Shown here in pieces: positions 1 through 5,121 of a stretch of 5,121 nt of DNA. The stretch is from NCBI GenBank assembly GCA_035505995.1, contig DATJQF010000204.1:1-5121 (forward strand), in the 5' to 3' direction. The stretch is from DATJQF01 sp035505995. Lineage in GTDB: Bacteria; Bacteroidota; Bacteroidia; Bacteroidales; FEN-979. Every line of letters starts with the position of its first letter. Position 1 is the first letter of the stretch. The translations under genes and the position numbers were made by a program. Below the pieces are notes generated by a model, which ran no database searches, was not told where the DNA came from, and saw only the letters and a list, made by a program, of their open reading frames with translations.

Positions 1-1457
1 TCCCCATCGTCCGCGATCAGCAAGCTTTTAAAACGCCCGAGCACATACAAAAACCCGTCCTCATCCAGATATCCAAGGTCGCCGGTATGCAGCCATCCGT
101 CGACGATCGCGGCAGCGGTTGCCTCTTCATTTTTCCAGTACCCTTTCATTACATTATCTCCCTTTACCAGGATCTCTCCTTTTTTGCCCGCCGGCAAACT
201 CCCGCCCTGTTCATCTATAATCTTCAGCTCCATGCGGTCCACCGGACGGCCTGAAGATCCGAGCTTATGGGAGCGCATGGAATTGGCGGATATGATGGGG
301 GACGCCTCCGTAAGTCCATATCCCTGGAACATAGGGATCCCGAGTGCATAAAAGAAATCCTGGTATTCCACCTCCAGCAGGGCACCGCCGCCGACAAAAT
401 ATTCCAGGTTCCCGCCAAAACTTTCGCGGATCTTCCGGTAAAAGATCCGGTCGAATATCCCGATCAGTGGTTTTAAAAGGAACGATCCGCCTGTTCCTTT
501 TTTATAACCATTCCCATTGTAGCGGTAAGAGACCTTCAGGGCGAGCCGGAACAGCCACTCAACTATTTTACCCCTTTCCCGGATGCCTTTCTCGATGCTT
601 TTCCTGAAGCTGGCTGCCAGGGCCGGAACGCTGAGCAGCATGGTGGGCCTGAGCTCCCGGATGTTCTGCGGAATATTTCGGAGATTCTCCAGGGCAGTCC
701 GGCCCGCCTGCACGGAACCGATGGAAGCGCCCATTCCTATAAAACAATAGATCCCGGCCGTATGGGCAAATGCATGATCCCAGGGCAGGATCAGGAGCGT
801 ACGGTTATTGGAATGAATATCCACCAGGGAATATCCCTGCTCAATGTTCGTGATGTAATTCCGGTGAGTCAGCACGATCCCTTTGGGATCCGCCGTGGTA
901 CCGGAAGTATAGCAAATATTTGCCGGATCGTCAGGGCCCACAGCCCTCCAGGTTTTCTCGAACAGATTCAAAGAAGAGGCAAGAAAGGATTCTCCCTTAT
1001 CCATCACCCACCGGAAAGAAAACTCCCATGGATTTTCCAAAGGGATGTCGTCCAGAACGATTACGCATTCCAGATCCGGCAGCGAGGGCTTAATAGCCCG
1101 TATCTTGCTCACCTGCTGCCCCGACACCAACACCATCCTGCACCCCGAGTGAGCCAGCCGGAACCGGAGCTCTTCCGGTTCATTCAATTTAACCGAAAGC
1201 GGGACGTTCATGCCCCCTGCGTAAAGGATCCCGAGCTCACCGATCACCCAGTAATTCCTTCCCTCCGATAACAGCGCCACCCGGTCTCCTTTCCTGATCC
1301 CCCAGGATATCAAACCGGCGGCAAACCGATGAACAAGGGCACAACCTTCCCGGTAGGTGGTCCCTATGAATCGCTCCCCGGTCTTTTCCCACAGGAAAAT
1401 ATTTTCAGAAAAAGCTGCAACACTTTGCTCAAAGAAAAGCGGCAATGTTTTCTCCAT
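1..1457 (-). CDS. AMP-forming long-chain acyl-CoA ligase (FadD-like), C-terminus beyond window
   Basis: Predicted ANL-superfamily adenylating enzyme that activates a fatty acid with ATP to acyl-AMP and then transfers it to CoA, in the cytosol or at the inner membrane face. The 485 visible codons read without a stop from the ATG at 1457. The P-loop YTSGTTADPKG is at residues 183-193, followed by IVLTHRNY. The A5-type motif QGYGLTEASP is at about 378-387. The A8 region (HTGDLGYLDEDGFLYVLGR) ends near 475 and the start of the hinge/C-terminal lid (FKSLLIADDG) is visible; the catalytic lysine of the lid lies off the left edge. The 300-350 stretch resembles the insertion of long-chain ligases (WLFRLALKVSYRY ... 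FVGGGALL). The usual family length of 550-600 residues implies about 70-110 missing. I chose this start because MEKTLPLFFEQSV aligns with normal family N-termini and AGGA sits 5 nt upstream; in-frame TTG codons further up are less likely. The gene is divergent from the lipoprotein. The exact substrate chain length cannot be read from sequence. Confidence 0.93.
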   Translation of the reverse strand, partial: MEKTLPLFFEQSVAAFSENIFLWEKTGERFIGTTYREGCALVHRFAAGLISWGIRKGDRVALLSEGRNYWVIGELGILYAGGMNVPLSVKLNEPEELRFRLAHSGCRMVLVSGQQVSKIRAIKPSLPDLECVIVLDDIPLENPWEFSFRWVMDKGESFLASSLNLFEKTWRAVGPDDPANICYTSGTTADPKGIVLTHRNYITNIEQGYSLVDIHSNNRTLLILPWDHAFAHTAGIYCFIGMGASIGSVQAGRTALENLRNIPQNIRELRPTMLLSVPALAASFRKSIEKGIRERGKIVEWLFRLALKVSYRYNGNGYKKGTGGSFLLKPLIGIFDRIFYRKIRESFGGNLEYFVGGGALLEVEYQDFFYALGIPMFQGYGLTEASPIISANSMRSHKLGSSGRPVDRMELKIIDEQGGSLPAGKKGEILVKGDNVMKGYWKNEEATAAAIVDGWLHTGDLGYLDEDGFLYVLGRFKSLLIADDG

Positions 1458-1542
1458 GAAGGTCCTGATCAAAGATGGAATGGTAAATTTAGTCAAATCA
1501 CGGGATGCAGGGATGAATATGCGCGGAAGTTCCAAAAAACCC

Positions 1543-1550
1543 TATTTTTG
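1543..1550 (+). promoter_or_regulatory. Bacteroidota-type -7 promoter box (TATTTTTG) for the lipoprotein gene
   Basis: TATTTTTG fits the TAnnTTTG consensus recognised by the primary sigma factor of Bacteroidota. Transcription would start about 5-7 nt downstream and leave a short leader before the ATG at 1569. I see no TTG/TTTG -33 element at the expected 17-23 nt upstream, so this is a one-box prediction. The box lies in the 111-bp divergent region 1458-1568, which must also hold the promoter of the acyl-CoA ligase. On that strand I see only a weak TAAATTTA near 1490, which I do not annotate. Confidence 0.42.
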
Positions 1551-1568
1551 CTCATAAACCATCCTATC

Positions 1569-1943
1569 ATGAGAAAAGGAAAATTCCTGCTGTTAGCGCT
1601 GATGATCCCGGGCATGATCTTTCTTTTGTCCTGCGGGGACCGTGAGCTCAGGAAGGATACGCAACCCGTGGCCGATGCAATGTGCCGGAATATTGAAATA
1701 ATGAACCAGCTTAGAAATGCCAACCCGGCCGATACGGCCGGCATCCGTATCTTACAGGAAAATGAGCGCAAGGTTCAGATCGAGATGACGGTCATTTACA
1801 ATGAATTCAAGACAAAGTACAAGGACAAAATGAACGATGCGAGCTTCAATAAGAAGTTTGCCACTGAACTGCGGAAAGCGATGCTGAATTGCCCTTACCT
1901 GAGCAAGGAGGACCGGGATACCTTTGAGAAGGAGATTGATTGA
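1569..1943 (+). CDS. Small predicted lipoprotein of unknown function, 124 aa
   Basis: I do not recognise the family. The protein starts with MRKGK, then a hydrophobic stretch (residues 6-20) and a lipobox LLSC with Cys22, so it should be exported, lipidated and cleaved by signal peptidase II. The mature part is about 103 residues, charged and apparently mostly helical, with no further membrane segment. It has two more cysteines, Cys39 (DAMCRN) and Cys108 (LNCPYLS), which could form a disulfide in the periplasm. The residues after the lipidated Cys (GDREL) are not a strong surface-export signal. The reading frame is open upstream to 1329, but that part is antisense to the acyl-CoA ligase; the ATG at 1569 is chosen because it places the signal peptide at the N-terminus and lies just after a -7 box. 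There is no clear Shine-Dalgarno sequence, which is common in this phylum. It stands alone between a divergent and a convergent neighbour, so context gives no role. Confidence 0.8.
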   Translation: MRKGKFLLLALMIPGMIFLLSCGDRELRKDTQPVADAMCRNIEIMNQLRNANPADTAGIRILQENERKVQIEMTVIYNEFKTKYKDKMNDASFNKKFATELRKAMLNCPYLSKEDRDTFEKEID

Positions 1944-1965
1944 CCTGAAGGTTCTTCGCCAAAAA

Positions 1966-3711
1966 CTATTTCACCAGACGGATAGAGAGTTCCTTTAATT
2001 GCTCTTCGCGGATAGAGGCCGGGGAGTCGATCATTACGTCTCTTCCCGAGTTATTTTTCGGGAAGGCAATAAAATCGCGGATACTGTCGCTTCCCCCGAA
2101 CACCGCGCACCAGCGATCGAAGCCGAATGCGATCCCTCCATGAGGCGGAGCCCCGTACTCAAAGGCATTCATCAGGAACCCGAACTGCGCCTGGGCGTCC
2201 TCTTCGGAGAATCCCAGGACCCGGAACATTTTCTGCTGCAATTCCTTATTATGGATCCGGATCGACCCGCCCCCGATCTCAACCCCGTTGATGACCAGAT
2301 CATAGGCATTGGCCCTCACCGAGCCCGGATCGGATTCCAGTTTCGGGATATCTTCTGGTACCGGTGAAGTGAAAGGATGGTGCATCGCATAATACCGCTG
2401 CGTCTCGTCATCCCATTCCAGCAAGGGAAAATCCACCACCCACAGAGGACGGTAGGATTCCGGATCGATCAATGCCAGCCGTTTTCCCATTTCCAGGCGG
2501 AGGGCTCCCAGGGCCTGTTGGGTCGGGGTTCTCTTCCCTGCCAGGATCAGTGCCAGGTCGCCGGGTTTTGATCCGATCCGTTGCAGCAGAGAGAGCAGAT
2601 CTTCCGGTCCGTAAAATTTATCAATGGAAGATTTTACAGAGCCATCGGCTTCGTACTTAATATAGATCAATCCCTGCGCGCCCACCTGCGGCCGGCGGAC
2701 CCATTCGGTAAGCTCGTCCAGTTGTTTCCGGCTGTATCCGGCGCAACCGGGAGCATTGATGCCGGCGATCATTTCGGCCTCATCGAAAACCCGGAACCCT
2801 TTTCCTTTCGATAGATCGGTAATCCCGCTAATCTTCATTTCAAACCGTAAATCCGGCTTATCGGATCCGTATTCCTGCATCGCCTGATCATACGTAATCC
2901 TGGGGAAATGGGTAACCGCAATGTTTTTTATCTTGCTGAAAAGGTGTTCGGCCAGTCCTTCAAATGTGGTCAGGATATCTTCCTGCGTCACAAATGACAT
3001 TTCGCAGTCGATCTGCGTGAACTCCGGCTGCCGGTCGGCCCGGAGATCTTCATCCCGGAAGCAGCGAACGATCTGAAAATACCGGTCGAATCCCGAGATC
3101 ATCAATATCTGCTTGAATGTCTGCGGGGATTGAGGCAGGGCATAAAATTGTCCTGGGTTCATCCGGGAGGGAACTACGAAATCCCGTGCTCCTTCCGGCG
3201 TGGATTTGATCAGCACCGGCGTTTCGATCTCGATAAATCCGAGGGAATTCATATAGCTCCGGGTCTCGATAGCCATCTTATGCCGGAGCTCCAGGTTTTT
3301 CCTGATGATGTTCCTGCGCAGGTCCAGGTAGCGGTACTTCATGCGCTGCTCGTCACCGCCGTCGGTCTGGTCCTCAATGGTGAACGGGGGGATCCTGGAA
3401 GGATTCAGGATCTCAAGCGATTCCACCATGATCTCAATTTCCCCGGTCGGGATCCTGAGATTCTTATTGCTCCGCTCGGCCACTGTGCCCCTGGCGGAGA
3501 TCACAAATTCCCGTCCCAGCTTGCGGGCTTCCCCGCAAAGTACGGGCTGGACTTCCATATTGAATACCAGTTGAGTGATGCCATACCGGTCCCGTAGGTC
3601 GATGAAGGTGAGGCCCCCCATATCCCTCGAACGCTGTACCCATCCGCAAAGAATGACCTTCTTGCCGATGTGCTCCCGGTTAAGTTCCCCGCAGGTATGT
3701 GTGCGCAGCAT
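1966..3711 (-). CDS. aspS: Aspartyl-tRNA synthetase (class II, bacterial type)
   Basis: Charges tRNA-Asp with aspartate using ATP, in the cytosol; essential for translation. The protein is complete at 581 residues (E. coli about 590). Domain order: N-terminal OB-fold anticodon-binding domain (residues 1-105, with LCGWVQRSRDMGGLTFIDLRD); class II catalytic core with motif 1 region GFIEIETPVL and the aspartate-binding TPEGARD (171-177), QSPQ (194-197) and motif 2 FRDEDLRADRQPEFTQID (218-235); the GAD insertion domain typical of bacterial AspRS (about 295-410); then HHPFTSP (444-450), GGGSIRIH (480-487) and motif 3 GIAFGFDR with Arg533. All catalytic signatures are intact. Residue 31, where non-discriminating AspRS enzymes usually have His and E. 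coli has Leu, is Met, which leans towards a tRNA-Asp-specific enzyme (inference). The ATG at 3711 gives the standard MLRTHTCGEL start; no Shine-Dalgarno is visible. It lies 41 bp downstream of the cyclodeaminase-family gene on the same strand, probably co-transcribed, and converges on the lipoprotein gene. Confidence 0.98.
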   Translation of the reverse strand: MLRTHTCGELNREHIGKKVILCGWVQRSRDMGGLTFIDLRDRYGITQLVFNMEVQPVLCGEARKLGREFVISARGTVAERSNKNLRIPTGEIEIMVESLEILNPSRIPPFTIEDQTDGGDEQRMKYRYLDLRRNIIRKNLELRHKMAIETRSYMNSLGFIEIETPVLIKSTPEGARDFVVPSRMNPGQFYALPQSPQTFKQILMISGFDRYFQIVRCFRDEDLRADRQPEFTQIDCEMSFVTQEDILTTFEGLAEHLFSKIKNIAVTHFPRITYDQAMQEYGSDKPDLRFEMKISGITDLSKGKGFRVFDEAEMIAGINAPGCAGYSRKQLDELTEWVRRPQVGAQGLIYIKYEADGSVKSSIDKFYGPEDLLSLLQRIGSKPGDLALILAGKRTPTQQALGALRLEMGKRLALIDPESYRPLWVVDFPLLEWDDETQRYYAMHHPFTSPVPEDIPKLESDPGSVRANAYDLVINGVEIGGGSIRIHNKELQQKMFRVLGFSEEDAQAQFGFLMNAFEYGAPPHGGIAFGFDRWCAVFGGSDSIRDFIAFPKNNSGRDVMIDSPASIREEQLKELSIRLVK

Positions 3712-3735
3712 AGTCGTACGATATTCGATCCGCAG

Positions 3736-3743
3736 CGAAATTA
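3736..3743 (-). promoter_or_regulatory. Weak candidate -7 box for aspS (TAATTTCG)
   Basis: On the minus strand TAATTTCG differs from TAnnTTTG at one position and lies 24 nt before the aspS start codon. No TTG element is seen at a suitable distance upstream, where the sequence is the 3' end of the cyclodeaminase-family gene. It could give aspS an independent transcript, but a chance match in a short AT-rich gap is just as plausible. Confidence 0.18.
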
Positions 3744-3752
3744 CGAATTCCC

Positions 3753-4730
3753 TTAGATCTCGATCTTCTGTCCGATCCCGGCCGCCAGTGCCTTCTGATA
3801 AACCAACTTCGCAGCCGCCGCATCCTGGATGGCCAGTCCGTTCGATTTGAATAAGGTGATCTCGCGGTCGTTGTTCCGGCCTTTTTTGGCCCCGGTGATG
3901 ATCGCTCCAAGCTCAGCATAAAAATGCGATTCGGGGATCTCCCCGGCTTTGACAGGGATCATAATGTCGCCGGCCTCCTTGAAGCAGGCTTCTTTGGAAT
4001 CGCCGATAAACAGGGACCGTCTGACTACCGCCGTATCGAGCTCCCTTGCATTCGGCGTGTGGCTCCCGATACCATTGATATGAGTGCCTTCCTTCACTTG
4101 ATTCCCGTCGAATAACGGGGTTGGAGATGAAGTCGCCGTACATAGGATATCTGCTTCCAGGACCTGGTCCGGACTTTTCGCAGGAACGATCTCCAGGTCC
4201 AGCTTTTTTCCCATTTCGGAAATAAAGGCTTTAACGGCTTCTTCAGAAAGGTCATACACCAACGCTTTCGAGAGGTCCCGGGCCTCTTTCACGGCCCAGA
4301 GCTGCATCCTGGCCTGAACCCCGGCGCCAAAGATCCCGGCTACCTGTCCATTTGCTTTTCGGGCCAGGTACCGGGTAGCTACCCCGCTTGCCGCACCGGT
4401 CCTCACGGCGGTGAGGTACCCGCCGTTCATGATGCAGACCACATCTCCCGTCAGGGGATCCTGGAGCAGCACCTTCCCGATCGTGGTGGGAAGATTATGC
4501 TTCGCCGGATTGTTCTTGTAAACGGTCACCACCTTGCAGGCCAATGCTTCCATTTTTTTAAGGTAAGCCGGCATATAAAGGGAAAGTCCGTCGGGCGGGG
4601 AGATCGCAGTCCGTAACGGAAGCACCGCAGTGCCTTCCGACAATTCGGCAAAAGCTTTTTCCACTGCTTCCATGCAGTCCTTCATGTTCAGGACCGAAGC
4701 GACATCCGATTTATTAAGGATCAAAGTCAT
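3753..4730 (-). CDS. Ornithine cyclodeaminase / mu-crystallin family NAD(P)-dependent enzyme
   Basis: Complete, 325 residues, a normal length for this family, which includes ornithine cyclodeaminase, archaeal-type alanine dehydrogenase, ketimine/pyrroline-2-carboxylate reductases and mu-crystallin. The substrate-binding half shows Lys66 in ALACKVVTVYKNNP, the LPTTIG segment (80-85) and YLTAVRTGAASGVATRYLAR (105-124, Arg110). The Rossmann fold shows IFGAGVQA (133-140) with an acidic Asp160 at the end of the second strand (VYD), which favours NAD(H) over NADP(H) as an inference. Further family signatures are INGIGSHTPNARELD, DSKEACFKEAGDI and the C-terminal TLFKSNGLAIQD, which closely resembles archaeal alanine dehydrogenase. 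At the position of the catalytic Asp of true cyclodeaminase and archaeal alanine dehydrogenase (GGD/GAD before xP) it has His224, so genuine ornithine cyclodeaminase activity is doubtful; an imine reductase or amino-acid dehydrogenase role is more likely. The ATG at 4730 is chosen over the ATG at 4787 because it has a good Shine-Dalgarno, fits family N-termini and lies downstream of the promoter. Confidence 0.93.
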   Translation of the reverse strand: MTLILNKSDVASVLNMKDCMEAVEKAFAELSEGTAVLPLRTAISPPDGLSLYMPAYLKKMEALACKVVTVYKNNPAKHNLPTTIGKVLLQDPLTGDVVCIMNGGYLTAVRTGAASGVATRYLARKANGQVAGIFGAGVQARMQLWAVKEARDLSKALVYDLSEEAVKAFISEMGKKLDLEIVPAKSPDQVLEADILCTATSSPTPLFDGNQVKEGTHINGIGSHTPNARELDTAVVRRSLFIGDSKEACFKEAGDIMIPVKAGEIPESHFYAELGAIITGAKKGRNNDREITLFKSNGLAIQDAAAAKLVYQKALAAGIGQKIEI

Positions 4731-4735
4731 AACTA

Positions 4736-4740
4736 CCTCT
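4736..4740 (-). promoter_or_regulatory. Ribosome binding site AGAGG, fixes the start at 4730
   Basis: AGAGG on the minus strand ends 5 nt before the ATG at 4730-4728. This spacing is ideal and decides against the longer in-frame start at 4787, whose extra 19 residues (MPCHYCFVFL...) do not look like a family N-terminus. Confidence 0.75.
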
Positions 4741-4757
4741 TTTTTATGGTGACAGGT

Positions 4758-4787
4758 CAAAAATACGAAACAATAATGGCAAGGCAA
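4758..4787 (-). promoter_or_regulatory. Bacteroidota-type promoter, TTG-N19-TATTTTTG
   Basis: On the minus strand a TTG (-33 element, 4787-4785) is followed after exactly 19 nt by TATTTTTG (-7 element, 4765-4758). This matches the TTG-N17-23-TAnnTTTG pattern known for the primary sigma factor of Bacteroidota. The expected transcription start is near 4752, giving a leader of about 20 nt that contains the AGAGG ribosome binding site. It sits in the 81-bp gap after the alpha-2-macroglobulin gene, so the cyclodeaminase-family gene, and probably aspS after it, can be transcribed independently of that gene. Confidence 0.65.
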
Positions 4788-4811
4788 GAACTTAACTTTT
4801 CCTACCCGGAA

Positions 4812-5121
4812 TTAAGGAACTGTAATCCGGATCCCTTCAGAATGTGCGGAAAATTCCGGAGCATACATGCATTGCACGGTGGTGATCCCGTTCGAATATT
4901 CCCCGGATGCATTGACCACTAAAGGATATTCGAAGACATACGTCCCTTTAGGCAGCCAGTCAAAAAAGAAATTCGTTGCCAGGTCGGTGGTGGATTGGTA
5001 ATAGCCCAGGCCGTCCTGATACCGGTAACCGGAAAGAGTTCCTTCCGACCCCATGCCATATCTCTCCTGAGAAGGGGAGGAGGGTTCCAGGGCGGATGCC
5101 CGCAGATCCTTCATATGTACG
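4812..5121 (-). CDS. Bacterial alpha-2-macroglobulin family protein, C-terminal end only
   Basis: Only the last ~102 codons are in the window; the frame is open to the right edge and the residues before the first visible Met (VHMKDLRASALEP) match the family, so that Met is not the start. The visible part is the C-terminal macroglobulin/receptor-binding-like domain: SGYRYQDGLGYYQSTTDLATN, FFFDWLPKGTYVFEYPL, and the tail GITTVQCMYAPEFSAHSEG ending IRITVP and TAA. Family members are very large (usually 1,500-2,000 residues) exported envelope proteins thought to trap attacking proteases as a periplasmic or surface defence. The bait region, any thioester (CxEQ) motif and the signal peptide lie outside, so trapping type and localisation cannot be judged. 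The gene immediately downstream is not pbpC, the frequent partner of E. coli YfhM-type proteins. No terminator hairpin is visible in the 81 bp after its stop. Confidence 0.88.
   Translation of the reverse strand, partial: VHMKDLRASALEPSSPSQERYGMGSEGTLSGYRYQDGLGYYQSTTDLATNFFFDWLPKGTYVFEYPLVVNASGEYSNGITTVQCMYAPEFSAHSEGIRITVP

Noticed and set aside
876..890. Perfect hairpin GATCCC-TTT-GGGATC
   Set aside because: It falls on the codons for DPKGI in the ligase P-loop; the symmetry arises from the codons of this motif, and no T-tract follows.
762..1271. A 169-codon open frame on the plus strand
   Set aside because: It lies wholly antisense to the acyl-CoA ligase, which has intact family motifs across the same stretch; the product has no recognisable domain, so it is a shadow frame.
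1493..1771. A 92-codon minus-strand frame with a hydrophobic segment
   Set aside because: It is antisense to the lipoprotein's signal peptide region, and the hydrophobic look follows from reading that sequence on the other strand; it also covers the divergent promoter region.
1946..1958. Possible terminator stem between the lipoprotein gene and aspS
   Set aside because: The stem is only 4 bp plus a G-T pair, with a 3-nt loop and no following T-tract on either strand.
3130..3597. A 155-codon open frame on the plus strand
   Set aside because: It is antisense to the N-terminal and catalytic parts of aspS, which is certain; no ribosome binding site or domain supports it.
3714..3721. Palindrome TCGTACGA just upstream of aspS
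   Set aside because: Eight bases of symmetry are expected by chance at this scale and no second copy or known operator matches.
4731..4787. Longer N-terminus of the cyclodeaminase-family protein starting at 4787
   Set aside because: The 19 extra residues overlap the predicted promoter and do not resemble the family; the ATG at 4730 has a proper AGAGG ribosome binding site.
1..5121. Search for CRISPR arrays, tRNA/rRNA genes, insertion sequences, riboswitches or phage and defence genes
   Set aside because: No direct repeat series, cloverleaf, terminal inverted repeats or matching protein motifs were seen; intergenic gaps are too short (at most 111 bp) for most of these.

Overview
The window looks like ordinary chromosomal DNA from a member of the Bacteroidota, probably an uncultured Bacteroidia-type lineage of roughly 50% GC. 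The evidence is the style of the aspartyl-tRNA synthetase (C-terminal part with FPKNNSGRDVMIDSP), the wording of the alpha-2-macroglobulin tail (GITTVQCMYAPEFSAHSEG), and promoter-like TAnnTTTG boxes of the Bacteroidota type rather than TATAAT boxes. The assignment rests on recalled family patterns, not on a search.

Layout, left to right. Positions 1-1457 (minus) hold an AMP-forming acyl-CoA ligase whose C-terminal end lies outside the window. A 111-bp divergent intergenic region follows, with a Bacteroidota-like -7 box facing right. It leads into a small predicted lipoprotein of unknown function (1569-1943, plus). That gene converges, with only 22 bp between stop codons, on a complete aspS (1966-3711, minus). 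Upstream of aspS, 41 bp away on the same strand, is a complete ornithine cyclodeaminase/mu-crystallin family gene (3753-4730, minus). It has a clear Shine-Dalgarno sequence and a well-formed TTG-N19-TATTTTTG promoter. From 4812 to the right edge (minus) lies the last ~100 residues of a bacterial alpha-2-macroglobulin family protein.

How the genes relate. The cyclodeaminase-family gene and aspS are probably co-transcribed from the promoter at 4758-4787, although aspS may also have a weak promoter of its own. The genes do not form an obvious pathway: fatty-acid activation, tRNA charging, imino/amino-acid redox chemistry and an envelope protease-trap protein look like unrelated housekeeping or accessory neighbours. 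I found no mobile element, CRISPR array, RNA gene, phage gene or defence system, and no convincing sign of an undescribed system. The points most worth a second look are the His at the usual catalytic Asp position of the cyclodeaminase-family protein, and the uncharacterised two-cysteine lipoprotein. No gene-free stretch exceeds 111 bp.
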